From Macrotis lagotis (taxonomy: Eukaryota; Chordata; Mammalia; Peramelemorphia; Peramelidae), in contig NC_133658.1 of assembly GCF_037893015.1 (NCBI RefSeq), forward strand, positions 287,189,719 to 287,253,718: 64,000 nt of DNA, written 5' to 3'. The notes below the pieces were generated by a model that did not search any database, was not told where the DNA came from, and was given only the letters and a program-made list of their open reading frames with translations. Below are positions 35,330-47,371 of the stretch, one piece after another; the stretch's first letter is position 1, and each line of letters opens with the position of its first letter. The position numbers were made by a program, and so were the translations under genes.

Positions 35330-35875
35330 TGGAGTGGTCAGGGAGGATTTGCAGCCTCTGCTGTGAGACATGCCAAGTCTTTTTCAGGGTTGTTCATCTA
35401 CCTTTGGTGTCCACCTAACACCTGACTCTCACCTGTGACTCCAAGGTGCTTTAGTATTCCCATTGGCCACATCCCAGTAAAATGTCTCAGCAGACAGGCT
35501 AAACAAGATTGAAGATAACTGATATGGCTCAAATCCATTGGTGAGATGGGGGTGGGGGGCGGGGGTCTGCCCCAAGCATGTGAAGATTTCCCTCCATGTA
35601 AATGGAAGATGAAAACAATTTATTCCAATGGCCCCGAAGACTGCTGAAGAAGACACTATAGAACATTAATGACTTGGTCAGCTTTCAAAGATGTGAGGGT
35701 CATCCTCTGAAGACTGGGCTGTCATCAGGCTTCCTGATTTTTGTTATGCCATGACTCTTGGAAGAGAGAGTGAGACTAACCACTTTGTATAATTTTGCCT
35801 CACTCAAATCTGACTCATGCACCAGTCATCACCCCATAAAGGACAAAACAAAAATGAAGGACAGACAACAACAAC
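35330..35875 (+). mobile_element. Short RTE-derived nonautonomous element, sense
   Basis: The block matches the RTE 5' UTR (GAAGAGAGAGTGAGACTAAC, GCCTCACTCAAATC), then passes directly to an RTE-like 3' tail (AAATGAAGGACAGACAACAACAAC-type end, about 35850-35875), with no coding region between. Confidence 0.6.
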
Positions 35876-35879
35876 TAAG

Positions 35880-36118
35880 CACCAGGTAGTATACTAGCAC
35901 TTTACAAATATTAACTCATTTGATCTTTCACAATAAACTATGTGATAGGGGACTGTTATAATTCTTCCCATTTCTAGTTGGGGAAACTGAGTCAGAAAGT
36001 GATTAAATGACTTGCCCAGGATCACACAGCTAGTTAAGTGTCTCAGATTGGAGTTGAATGCATATCTTTCTGACTGCAAGCACTATATCATCCACACTGT
36101 ATCACTTACCTGCCTTTT
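35880..36118 (-). mobile_element. MIR/THER-type SINE, antisense
   Basis: CTTTACAAATATTAACTCAT, GACTTGCCCAGGATCACACA and the final CTTACCTGCC are in antisense order. Confidence 0.7.
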
Positions 36119-36119
36119 A

Positions 36120-36955
36120 GAAAATAAAAAAACAATAAGGAATAACTAGAGTTTATTGAGTAGGGGAGTGAGTCACACAGAAAACCTGTACTTTAGGAAA
36201 ATCAAAAAGAGAAGTAAAATCCAGGAGGCGGGAGAGTGCGGAAAGTCAGCTGGATGCTTTTAGCCACAGTGCAATCCAGGTCCTGATAGCTTAATAATAA
36301 CAGAGGTCCCAGCAGCTACATATAAAACCAGCAGGTACATCCCAACCCTAAAAAAAGTATGAACCCTGAGAGCACTGGGGTAAAAAATATGACTGGGTCA
36401 GGAACAATCCTCTGTTAAGTCAGAACTTGGACATAAAGGAGGAAACAAACCTCTGCAAAAGCAAGACCTGGACTGCATGGGCAACATCTTGGCCAACATG
36501 GAGCTAGGGATCAGACCCCAGCCCCAGCAAAATAAAAGCTTGGATCCATACTCCATATATCCCACGAGCAGAACTACAATAACAAAAATGAACAAAAAAG
36601 CTAAAAAGAATGCTCACTATAGAAAAGTATGTCACAGATAAAGATGACAGCAATGTACTTTAGGAAAATCCCTCTATCAGACAGATTTGTGGAAGATAGG
36701 TTGGAGTGCGGAGTTTTAAATAAGAAAGTCCATTTAGAGAACTAATGCAATAGTAGTCTTAAGTGAGAATTGATGAGGGCCTAAACTAGGTGATAGCCAT
36801 GTGAGTAGAGAAGGAAGCAGTAGAAGTAGAACTGCAAGATTTGGCAAAGGATCAGATTTATGAGAGTGAAGAGTCAAGTATGATAATGAAAGAAATAATT
36901 CATTTAGACCTCTACTCTGTTCCAATCAGTATCAATCAATTCAGTATGATTTGAT
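36120..36955 (+). repeat. Old dispersed repeat, partial
   Basis: GAACTGCAAGATTTGGCAAA (36829) and GCAATAGTAGTCTTAAGTGA (36747) match the long repeat at 45.4 kb. 36170-36640 is not recognised. Confidence 0.4.
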
Positions 36956-36959
36956 GGGG

Positions 36960-37540
36960 TAGTGATTGTAAGTTCTGTATATTAAGTCCCAGACCAATGA
37001 ACTGCAGATGATAAGAGAACTTGTGTAATCATAGGAAGCTAGTTAAAGTCCCACCCTTGTTTATCCTTGTCTTGGTGACAAAACCCAGTGTGGCACAGGT
37101 GACTCAAATATATGGAAAGACCTTTGTGTCTCCAGACCATTCTCTCTCACCCAACTTAGGCAAATAACAACTTATGACTACCTAGTCAGTATGTAAAGTC
37201 TGTATCATCTCCTCCTGCCTAACCTAAGTAGTAGTCCATCTATCTTAAGACCACCTAGTCAGTGAAGATATTTTCTGCCTTATCCAACTTGTATCACTGT
37301 TTTGCTTATTCTAGACTATTTAGTCTATATATCATAAGTCAACCAATGAAATTATTCTGTGTGGGGGATACCAACTCCAATAAAAGCAGGGCCCTAGAAG
37401 AAGAGAGCATCTCAGATTGTGAAGATCTGGGGCCCACTTCATTAGAGGCAACCATGGACCCCTTTAATAAAGTGTCTGGCTCAGAGCTCTACCTTAGTCT
37501 TTTTTATAGTAGGCAGGAAAATTTTAGTTACCACAATAAG
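36960..37540 (+). mobile_element. Possible ERV LTR
   Basis: The block has an LTR-like layout: no ORF match, CAATAAAAGCAGGG near 37378 and CTTTAATAAAGTGTCTGGCT near 37462 as TATA/poly(A)-like signals, and an end near GTTACCACA (37535). No second copy, target duplication or primer-binding site was found. Confidence 0.35.
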
Positions 37541-38829
37541 ATGGCATCAGAAGAAACAAATAGAAAACAATGGGTGGGGCCTCATTGGTTCTGCTTCAAC
37601 CCCCTGATCCCCTGGGGGGTATGGATATGTTGGTGATAGAGGGGAAGAATTTTTCCAGTGACTCTTGCTACAGGTTCCCAGGGAAGTGTTAGATTATATC
37701 TTTCCTGAAGGATCCAGTCCTTAGGCAGAAGAAGGAAGGTTAGGAACTTAGTTTCAGGAAGAGATAAGACAAAATGGGAATGTTGAAGGAAAATGTTTAA
37801 TGTGGTTAGATTGGAGATGAAGCCCAATGATTGACTGTCAGTATCTTCCCATCTCTGATTAGGTTATTACATACTCTAGGGGGGTTAGGTCTCTAGTTCA
37901 GAAGTTGCTCATCTAAAGGATGTGATCTAGAAAAAATATAATATAATAATAATAATAATAATAATAAATAATAATAATAAACTCATATAATTCTGAAAGT
38001 TTTCCTATTTACTATTTCATTTATTCTTCACACTAATCCTATGAGAGAAGTAAGACAGGGATTATTTCTTCTCCTCAATTCCCCTCTCTTGCCATTTTTC
38101 AGAAGAAGAAAGAGAAGTTACTTCTCCAAGATCAAAGTTGAAACTAAAAGATGAAAGATCTCTAGAGCTAGAAGGAACCTCAGGGGTCATCTAGTACTCC
38201 ATGAAGATGCCAAAATTGAGAGTAGTAGAACCAAATAGTAAGTGTCAGAGCAGAATTCAAATCCAGACCTCTCTTATTCTAAGGCCACCAGAAAGACCTG
38301 AGAGAAAATGCTACCATAGACATTAATAGGTCTTATGATCCTGGGCAAGTCACTTTACCACTCTCAGCCTCATCTGTAAAATAAGGGTAATAATAGTCCC
38401 TCTCTCACTACATTGTTGTGAAGCTCAAACATAATAACATAAATAAATCACTTTGCAAACCTTAAAGGGCTATATAAATATTAGCTATATAGTTTTTTGC
38501 TGCCTACCTGAAAACTCAGAACTAAAAACCACTCTAAATCTCTATATTCCAAGCCACAGGAGGTCCCTCCCCCTGGGTAAACTTGGAAGGAGGACCTTGG
38601 GCTGTATTGAGAATATATGTTGTGCATATTTGAGATATGTGAGTTCAAACATGTGCATGCAGGTACATTGTTATGTATGCTTAATGTGTTTACAGATACA
38701 GGAAAATTGGTTGCTACAGAACAGAATGATTTCCTATCTAGGCAATGGTGCATACCTCTAGCCTAGTACCTCCTCCCTCCCTGCTCTCTCTCTCTCTCTC
38801 CCATGTGCCTCCTTCCCCTCATATCCCCC
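37541..38829. other. Intergenic stretch with (AAT)n and MIR fragments
   Basis: (AAT)n lies at 37943-37980. Antisense MIR-like text is at 37990-38280 and sense MIR-like text at 38325-38480 (GATCCTGGGCAAGTCACTTT). No supported gene. Confidence 0.5.
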
Positions 38830-41800
38830 CTTTCAGTCATTAGCCTCTAGGCCCTGTTCCAATGGCCATGAAACCAGCTGAAGTAGGTACTCTAAAGTGC
38901 TTAGAACTTGGTTAGATATTGAAGATGCCAAGGTCATCCAATGCATCTAGAGCCCTTACCAGTTGTCTTGACTCTGTCTTGCTATGCTGGATCATGATGA
39001 CTTTGGAAGAGAGTGCGAGGTGGTTGATTTCATGCCTCTCTGCCTCACTTAAATCCAATTTACGCATGCAACAAAAGACATCACTCATAACCATTCCTCA
39101 AAGTTCTGTGGTGACCAGTAAGTGACTGGGCAGCAGGTATGTATACACTGGGAGCTGTAGTCACAACCCTGCACACAGGTGGCCCAGGCCATAGGGTCGT
39201 TTCTCCACTGAAAGCAGCAGTGGGATTCTGTAGCCCTCTGGGGGAAGCCCTTTTAAGGATCATTTTGCTCACCTCCTGACAAGGAAAGGTCTAGGAAAGG
39301 TACCCTAAAAACTGTCTGCTTACCCAACCCTGGCCTGATTATCTCAACAGGCAGGGATCCCACAGAATGTTCAAGACACAAAAAAAATCTACAAAAACTT
39401 CTTCAGAGAAAATTCTGCACATACTCATAGATTACACAAGATCCAAGTTCCTGTAGCTAGAGACCTCAGCAGGTATGATACCCAAATAGCAGCCCTGAGT
39501 GAAATAAAGCTGGCAAATGAAGGCCAGTTTACTGAAGTCCAAGCTAGATATATGTTTCTCTGGAGTGGTCACAGTAAAAGGAAACACCATGAAACTGGGG
39601 TAGATTTTGCCATCAGAACTAATCTAGCCATCATTCTTGAATGCCTGCCAAGAGGAGTGACTAACAGGCTCATGACAATGAGATTGCCACTCACAGGAAA
39701 ACACCATGCCACCATCATCAGTGTCTATGCTCCCTCCATGATGAACACTGATGAAGTTTAAGAAAAATTTTATGAAGACCTGGAGACCCTTACCTCATCA
39801 ATGTACCAAAAGAAGACAAGCTTATAATTCTGGGTGACTTTAATACTAGAGCAGGCTCTTTAATACCAGAGTAGGTTCAGAATACCAGACCTAGCAGGGA
39901 GTCCTTGGGAGGAATAGAGTTGGAAATAGCAACAGCATCTCACGACCTTCTCATCACAAGCACTGTCTTCCATTTACCTAAACAAACACTGTCTTCCTGG
40001 ATTGACCCTCATAGCAAACAGCATTTATTAGATTATGTGACTGTAAGGAGAAGAGACAGACAGGATGTGAGAGTGACAAAGGCAATGTGTGGTGCAGAGT
40101 GCTAGACTGGTCACAGACTCATCCTCTCTAAGCTAAATATTCATATTCAACCAAGGCAAAATGAATAATAAAAGAATTAATTTCAAGAGATTAGAATATC
40201 TCTCTGAGTAGGAACAATTTGTTGTTAATTTGGAGGGAAAACTGAGCCAATACACAATTGGCAATAGTGGAGCAGAAAAGGAGTGGGCAGCTTTCAGAGA
40301 TCTGTTGTTCAGCATTGCAATTGCTAAGCCAGAATAGTCACAAGCATCAAAACTGGTTTGGTGAAAATGATGGGGGGAAATACAAAGCTGCTAAATGAAA
40401 AATGAGAACTCCACAGAGTTTACCAGCAGGATAGTTCATCCATTTCTAAACATTTAATTCCATCAAAAATAAAGTCCAAGCAAAGCTTAGAGAGATGTAG
40501 GACTCTTGGCTCAGTAAGAAAGCAGATGAAATTCAATTTTATGCAGATAGTAACAAACCAAAATGCTTTTATGATGCCCTGAAGGCTATTTATGGGCCAA
40601 AGAAATATGGTGCATCTCAACTATTCAGTGCTGATGGATCCACATTGATTAATGATAGGGACTTGGTCCTAGAGAGATGTGCTGAACTCTTACACAATGT
40701 TCTTAACAGACCATCATCAATCAATGCAGATGCCATTGACCATTTACCTGAAGTTGAAGTCAAATCAGTCCCTAGCTGAAGTTTCTACTGAAGAAGAGGT
40801 TTTGGGTGCCATTAGACTCCTTTCAAGTGGGAAAGCACCTGGTGCTGATTCTATTGCAACAGAGATAGCCACAGTGGGGGGGGGGGGGGGGGTCCATTGC
40901 TTATCCAAAAATCTGACTGAAATTTTCCAGGTTATATGGCATGAAGAGGTTATCCCCTAAGAATTCAAGGATGACTCTGTTGTCTGTCTCTATAAAGGTA
41001 AAGGGAATAGATTGCCCTGTAACAATCACAGGGGTATTTCTCTTTTAGTCATTGCTGGTAAGGTTCTTGCCAGAGTCTTTCTCAATAGACTGATCCTTCA
41101 CCTGGAAGTTGATCACCTCCCTGAGAGCCAGTGTGGCTTCAGAAAAGGTGGAGGAACAGTTGATATGGTGTTTGATACCTGAAAACTCCAGGAAAATACT
41201 AGGAACAGAATAAAGATCTGTATACAACATTTGTAGATCTGACTAAGGCCTTTGATACTGTCAGTTGCGAAGGTTTATGGAAAATTATGTCAAAATTTGG
41301 CTGCCTGGAAAAGTTCATCAGTGTCGTACATCAGTTCCATGAAGGCATGCATACCCAGGTTCTGGATAATGGATGATGCTCTTGAGATTTCCCAGTCATC
41401 AGTGGAGTAAAATAGGGATGCGTTCTTGCTCCCATACTTTTTTGAATGATGTTTTCTGCCATGTTATCAAACGCTTTCAATGAGGATTGTGTGGGGAATT
41501 TAAACCCTAACCCAAAATGACTACTTGGAGTCCTGTCAAAGTGGCAGCAAAGAGTTAAAATTTAATTTGGTTCTTGCAAGAAGCAGGGCAGTTCCTAACT
41601 CTCTATGAGAGAGAAAGCAGGAAAAGCTGAATTACAGAAGCTGAAGCAGGGTTAAAAAAACCACAAAAATCACAACCCATTCCCCCTCCTCTTTTCTGCC
41701 AACCCTTTCAACAATTGGTCAAACTTAATGATCCGAAGAGAAGGGAGGTGTACCTAAGCTTTCCCAGTAGGGCCTGTCTTTGTTTACATCTTATAAGGTT

Positions 41801-42990
41801 AGGGTGACATAATTTTTCTAACAGGAGATCTGGGTTCTCACGCTCACCTGATTCTTGAGAAATAGAAACTGAGGCCTATGGCTGAGACTAATTTAGCACT
41901 ATGTTTCTGAAAAGTCAGCACTTTTGCCCCTCACAGAATGAACATGACCTCAAGGTCAGCTACAGCACTAATGGCAAATTCTTTAACTTGAAAAAGCTAC
42001 AAGCCAAGACCAAAGTGGAAGGAGTGTTGGTGCATGTGCACTCAATGCAGTCTCTTAAGCTCAGAAGCAACAAAGTATGGATCCATTCTCTGCTGCCTGT
42101 GCTAATTTTGGTCTACCAATAATGCCAAGAAAACATAGGTGCTCCATCAGCCAGCACCACACCATTCATATGTGGAACCATTGATTACAGGAAATGGAGA
42201 AATTTTGAGTACTATGGACAAGTTCACTTACTTTGGCAGAGTCCTTTCCAAGGAGGGACACATTGACAATGAGGTTCACATATGCATTGTCAGAGCTAGC
42301 TCAATATTTGGAAGACTTTAAAAGAAAGTATGGGAGAGAAGAGGTATTAGGCTAATTATTAAACTGAAGGTCTACAGAGCTGTTGACCTCATTGCTAAAT
42401 GCCTATGAAACCTATCTACCAACACCATGTCAGGAAACTGAATCACATCCATTTAAATCACATCCATATAAATTGTCTTAGGAAGATTATGAAGATCACT
42501 TGGCAGAAGTGGTCCTTTCTTGAGCTAAACTGCCTAACAGTCCAACATTACTACAGAGAGAGTAATACAATGGGCTGAACGCCTTCTTAGGATGCCAGAT
42601 GTAAGCTTGCCAGAAAAACTATTTTTGGAGAACTCACACAGGGCAAGTGCTCACAAGGGGGGTCAGAAGAAGCGATACTGAGATACCCTGAAGATCTCAT
42701 TGAAGAACTTTGGAATTGATTGTACAACATAGGAGACACTGGAACAGGACTGCCCAGCATTAGGTGCTCTCTTCAGTGAGGGGGCTGCACTCTATGAGGA
42801 AGGCAGAATGGAAGCAGCTCAAAGTGATATCTCCAGGGTTCACGTGGATTATTTGTGCCCAACTTGTGGTAGAGCATTCCACTCTCACATTGGTCTGATC
42901 AGCCACAGTTGGACACGCTGTAATTTGTCTCAAAGTGATGTCATTTTGGTGTTCTTTGATAAGGAAGGACTAGAACCAATCAACCAATCT
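38830..42990 (+). mobile_element. RTE-type LINE, nearly complete but dead, split by a solo LTR
   Basis: In order: 5' UTR (38830-39500); endonuclease with CLPRGVTNRLMTMRLPL and HATIISVYAPSM (39552-39761), GDFN-like ILGDFN (near 39830) and VRRRDRQDVRVTKAMCGAEC (40045-40105); RT with SSGKAPGADSIATE (40830-40870), LCRY-region NNHRGISLL (41020-41045), LTKAFDTVS (41240-41265) and VFPVISGVK-like text near 41390; then, after an LTR, thumb sequence FTYFGRVLSKEGHIDNEV (42220-42280). The C-terminal zinc finger is CPTCGRAFHSHIGLISH (42855-42905). The 3' end is AACCAATCAACCAATC near 42975-42990. Many stops and frameshifts are present. Confidence 0.88.
41490..41935. mobile_element. Solo LTR inserted in the RTE element
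   Basis: A 446-bp block with TGTGGGG ... CCCCTCACA ends separates two adjacent parts of the RTE reverse transcriptase (NEDCVG and LKVSYSTNGKFFNLKK). Flanks GATTG (41485-41489) and GAATG (41936-41940) match at 4 of 5 bases, suggesting a 5-bp target duplication. It has no coding capacity. The family is not recognised. Confidence 0.55.
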
Positions 42991-42994
42991 AGGA

Positions 42995-43420
42995 GAAACA
43001 AAGCTATTCCTCCCCGCCACCCCCTACCCCCAGCACAGAGAAAAGGGAGGAGCCGTGGCCGGCAGACAGCGAATGAAGGGAATAGACGGGGCCAGCCGGA
43101 AAACCACGCAGTTCCTCCTGGCAGCCTCCCTGGGGGCTTGGGCGGAGGCTCCGTTCCTGCCTGGTCCTGGGAGGCAGAAGAAATCTGCAGCAGGTCTGGT
43201 GTTGTCAAGATGCCTTGGTGATGCGGGCACTGAGGACACACGGGGATCCTGCTAAATCTGACTGACGCTAGATTGCTGCCTGAGCCCTTCTCCGAAGAGA
43301 CCACGAGAGTCCATCTTGCCTGCCCACCACCTAGTCTGCTTGCCCACCTCCCAGCCAGCTTGCCTATCTGCCTATCTTTCTGCCTTTCACTCCTGCTTGC
43401 TGCCCTCCCCAGGCTTAGGG
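42995..43420 (+). promoter_or_regulatory. CpG-rich candidate promoter and noncoding first exon of GBGT1
   Basis: This is the densest CpG patch in the window, roughly 15 CpGs in 430 bp in a CpG-poor background. It is GC-rich (for example GGCCGGCAGACAGCG and GGGCGGAGGCTCCG) and ends at a perfect GTGAGT donor at 43421. The next strong acceptor in the sense direction opens the exon with the GBGT1 start codon at 49170. A short ORF in it (42808-43221) is the tail of the adjacent RTE element read through, not a gene. The first-exon role is inferred from CpG content, donor and position. No transcript evidence is available. Confidence 0.45.
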
Positions 43421-44067
43421 GTGAGTTGGGGTGCGTGGAGGGGCTCTTCTGGCTTGGTAGGAAAATCCTCCCTGGAGAATCTGGCAGAGCTTAGCTCCTC
43501 TGCCAATCTCTAATCATAAAGAAACAGGATTCCCTGGGTGGGCATGTTCGGAGGAAGTAACTAGCCTAGGGCTTCTGGAAACTGGGGGGCGGGGGGAGAA
43601 AGAAGAAATGGCTTCATCTTGGATTTTTTTAAGCACAGTCGCTGGAAATCTATTCCTCGGATGAATTCTAGAATCTTAGAGCTGAAAGGGATTTGCCATA
43701 GAAACTGACTGATGTTGATGTTCTTAACCTTGATTGTGTTAGGGACCCCTTTGATAATCTGGGGAAATCTGGGGAACATTTTTTCAGAATAATATTTTCA
43801 TTGTATAAAGTACAGAGGAAACTATGGGTTATTGAAAATATTACCATATATATTTTTCCTTTCCAAGTTCATGGACTCTCTGTAATCTCTCCTTAGAGGT
43901 CATGGAAGACTGTGGACCCTGGAATAAGAAACCCCAGCTCCCTTATTTTACTGATTAGGAAATGGTTTGGGAGGGGGGGAGTAAAATAACTTGTTCAAAG
44001 CAAAGCAGCACAGCAGGGTAGTTTTAGAACTAGGCCTAGGACCCAGGCCAAGGCTTAGTTCTGCCAT
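43421..44067. other. Proposed start of GBGT1 intron 1; MIR-like fragments only
   Basis: Antisense MIR-like text (GATTAGGAAATGGTTTGGG, GTTTTAGAACTAGGCCTAGG) lies at about 43940-44065. Nothing else recognised. Confidence 0.45.
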
Positions 44068-44411
44068 CCTATATTTGTTTCTCAACAAAACTGCCACAGT
44101 TTAAAGAGAATTGGAATAAAGGATCCTAGGCTCTAGAGGCTTTACCCTGTTTTGTGAGAACCAAACACATGGAGAAATGGCTTTAAAATAATCTTGGCCC
44201 ACAGATCCTGCCCAGATGCCTCCCAGTAAGAAGCCTGAAAACTAACCATATAAACACCAATGGTTCCCTGCAGCTACAGCTGTACCCAGACTGCCAGCTG
44301 TCAGAGGCAGACTAGGAGGGGGGGAGAAAAGGGAGGAGGGAAGGAATTGGTCTCTCACTGGCTAGAGAAGAAAATAGAATCCCCTGGTGCACTGGCACAG
44401 CCTCCAAGGGG
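44068..44411 (+). repeat. Left arm of a 344-bp inverted duplication
   Basis: Read base by base, this segment matches the reverse complement of 47372-47715 at 335 of 344 positions with no gaps. All nine differences are transitions. The arm is not one of the SINE, MIR or L1 families recognised elsewhere here. It begins directly after an old MIR-like segment. Confidence 0.93.
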
Positions 44412-44509
44412 ACTTGGGAATTAATTTCCTAGGAAATCTGATTTTTCAGGCCACTGCCTTTAATTATAGGAAAAAAATAATAAGGATGATGGTAGCACCT
44501 TTTTATGGT

Positions 44510-44830
44510 TAGTGCTTTAATGTTTGCAAATTGTTTTTTTACATATATGATCTTTGGTCTTTACAACAACCTTGTGATGTAGGTGATATTTTTATGTCCT
44601 TTTCATAAATGAGGAAAATAAAGGGAAAAGCAACATAGTGTTGTGGGAAGAACACTGGATTCAAAATCACACCTGGGACCAAATCTTGACTCTGTCACTC
44701 TCTGTAGTGCTATGGTCAAGTCACTTTCTTTCTTTAGGCTTTGGTTACTTCATCTGTAAAATGGGTGAGATTGAACTAGATAATGTCTAAATACTTTTCT
44801 ACCTGTAGCTCAAATACCCTTAACCTGAAT
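44510..44830. mobile_element. Two MIR-type SINE fragments
   Basis: Antisense at 44510-44625 (CTTTACAACAACCTTGTGAT) and sense at 44635-44825 (GGTCAAGTCACTTTCTTTCT, ACTTCATCTGTAAAATGGGT). Confidence 0.6.
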
Positions 44831-44837
44831 ACTTGAG

Positions 44838-44945
44838 CTTTGTTGCGGTTGTCTTAACAGTTTAACTATATTTCGATTAATTTGTTTCCTTTGTAATCGT
44901 TATTTTTGTTAATATTCCGATAGGAGGTTCATAGGCTTTACAAGA
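44838..44945. other. AT-rich unique segment with retained CpGs in proposed GBGT1 intron 1
   Basis: Four CpGs (TTGCGGTT, TTTCGATT, AATCGTTA, TTCCGATA) persist within about 90 bp of AT-rich, non-repeat sequence. TTGCGGTT matches a RUNX core. This is a possible conserved noncoding element; nothing else supports it. Confidence 0.25.
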
Positions 44946-45369
44946 CTGCCAAAAACAAAAGAAGTTAAAAAAAAAAAAAACCTTATCCTCTACCTGTAAC
45001 CTATAGTTCTTAAGGCCTTCTCATTCCAAAACTACCTTGTATACATAATGCATATATTTTGCTTATATTTACATATGCATATCCTCTGTTAGAATGTAAG
45101 CTCCATGAGAGCAAGGATTTTTTTTCTGTCTTTATACTTCCTGCAACTTTAAAAATGCCTTTTGGTTGATTGATCAACTATTTTCTCCTTAGAATGATGG
45201 AGAAAGAAGGAATTCAGGCACTTATTCTTCCCCAGTCCTTATATAAAAAGGACACCATTAAGAAAAACTGTAATGAGTCTGCCATTTCCCTTGGGGGAGG
45301 GCAGTAATACATCAGAACTATGTAGGAAAAGTCTGATTGCCTTCCTGATCTAGGGAAGAGCAGACTGGG

Positions 45370-46690
45370 TAGTAATAAATCAATCAATAAACATTCATTA
45401 AACATCTACTATGTCTCAGGCACTGTGCATAGTGCTGGGATACAGAAAGAAAAGACAGTTCCTGTCCTAGAGGAGCTTACAATTGAATGGGAGAGACAAC
45501 TTGCAAACAAATATATACAGAGCAAGCTATATGCCAGATAAATTGGAGAGAATTTACAGAAGGGAGACACTAGAATTAAGAGGAGTTTGGAAAAGCTTCC
45601 TGAGTAAAATAGGATTTCATTTGAACTTTAGGAAGTCAGGAAAGACAGGGGTCAGCATAGAAGAGGACAAACATTCCAGGCACATGGAGGACAGCCAGAG
45701 AAAATGTCCCCAGCCAAGAGACATAGTGTTGTTCTTATAGAACAGTCAGGAGGCCAGGTGTCACTGGACTGAAAAGTACCTGATTGGGAGTAAGAACCCT
45801 GGAAAGGTACAAAGGAAGGGGCTAGGTTGTGAAGGCCTTTGAATGCATTTTGAATTTGATCTTAGAGGCAATAGGAATTTTGGAGCCACTGGAGTTCATT
45901 GGATAGGGAGTGTGTGTGGAGGGATGATGACAGACCTGTGCTTTTAAAAAAAACTTCACTTTGGGGCAGCTAGGTGGTGCAGTGGATAGAACACTGGCCC
46001 TGGAGTCAGGAGGACCTGAGTTCAAATCCGACCTCAGACACTTAATAATTACCTAACTGTGTGGCCTTGGGCAAGCCACTTAAGCCCATTGCCTTGCAAA
46101 AACCTAAAAAAAAAAAAACACCCAAAACACTTCACTTTAAAGGCTGAATGGAGAATAGATTGGAGTAGAAGGAGACCTGAAGCAGACAGACCCACCAGCA
46201 AGGTATTATTTCAGTAATTCAGGGGATCTGAAGTAGAGGAGGAGTAGTGTCAAAGGAGAGAAGGGGGTTTATTCAAGAGATATTACAAAGGTTAAATGGA
46301 TGGGCTTTTGGCAACAGCTTGGATATGGGGCCTAAAAGAGAATGAGGAACCCAGGATAACTCCTAGATTATGAGCCTGAGAGACTTGAGAGATGGTGTTG
46401 TCCTCTATAGAAATAGGGAAGGTAGGTAGATGTGCAGAGAGGGTTTAGAGGAAAGATGAGTTCTGTTTCCAGCATATTGAGTTTAATATGGATATTATAT
46501 ACCCAGTTCAAGAAAGCTCTAAGACAGAGATGCAAAATTGAAGGTCCACAGAGAAGCTGGGGCAGGATAGATAGATTTGACAAGCATCAGCATCCTTGGA
46601 AAATGATCACTAAATGAAGTAGGATAGAGAGAGAAAAGAAGAGACCCCAGGATAGAACCCTGAGAAACAGGTAGCTATTATAAGTGTAGG
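45370..46690 (+). repeat. Long ancient dispersed repeat, best copy, with a SINE inside
   Basis: In order: TTAAACATCTACTATGTCTC, AGACAGTTCCTGTCCTAGAG, CATTCCAGGCACATGGAGGA, GGTTGTGAAGGCCTTTGAAT, AGAATGAGGAACCCAGGATA and CCCAGGATAGAACCCTGAGA. It shares this order with 8.9, 36.7 and 61.3 kb. Open pieces are incidental. The family name is uncertain (L2/L3-like). Confidence 0.6.
45964..46124 (+). mobile_element. tRNA-derived SINE with target duplication
   Basis: ACTTCACTTT precedes and follows the element. Body GGGGCAGCTAGGTGGTGCAG to GCCTTGCAAAAACCTAAAAA. Confidence 0.92.
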
Positions 46691-47044
46691 CAAATAAATT
46701 CCAGTACCTAGAATCTTTAAGAGAAACACTAGTGATGGATGCTCACCTAAAGTGAGCTCTGACTTCAGGGTGGGAACTGTTAGCCAACCTTCACTGCCTG
46801 CTCAAGGTAAATACCCCTGAGTCCATCTGTGTTTGGTATAACCTAAAAGAAAATAGATTAGAGGTCTAAGAGGGAAGTTGCCCTTAGGAGGAAAGAACTT
46901 CTCTGGTCACTGGGAGGTCTCTATATTTATATGGATATAGGAACAGAAATAGGGAGAAGATCATAGTCCTGGAAGCATCCTCAAAATCCATTTAATCCAA
47001 CTCACTTATTTTATAGATAAGGTAACAATACTAGAGAAATTAAG

Positions 47045-47368
47045 AACTTTTCTTTTTGTTGTGTCAAAGAATTGGAAATTGAGGGGATATCCATTAGATG
47101 AGGAATGGCTGAATAGTTGTTTTATATGAATGTGATGATATACTATTCTTTTATAAGAAATCATGAGCAGGCATATTTCAGGAAAACTTGGAAAGACTTA
47201 CATAAACTGATGATGAATCAAATGAGCAGAACCAGGAAAACATTCTTCATAGTAACAACAACATTGTTTGATGATCAGCTATGATAGATTTAGCTCTTCT
47301 CAGCACTACAATGATCAAAGAAAATTCCAAAAGACTTGTGATGGAAAATGTCGACCATACCTAGAAAA
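47045..47368 (+). mobile_element. L1 ORF2 3' fragment abutting the inverted repeat
   Basis: AAAGAATTGGAAATTGAGGG, ACTTGGAAAGACTTACATAA and AATGAGCAGAACCAGGAAAA are L1 ORF2 end landmarks. It stops within a few bases of the right arm. Confidence 0.85.
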
Positions 47369-47371
47369 AGC

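Noticed and set aside
42808..43221. ORF with a C2H2-like zinc finger, considered as a small zinc-finger gene.
   Set aside because: The finger is the C-terminal domain of the RTE polyprotein; the rest is read-through into CpG-rich unique sequence.
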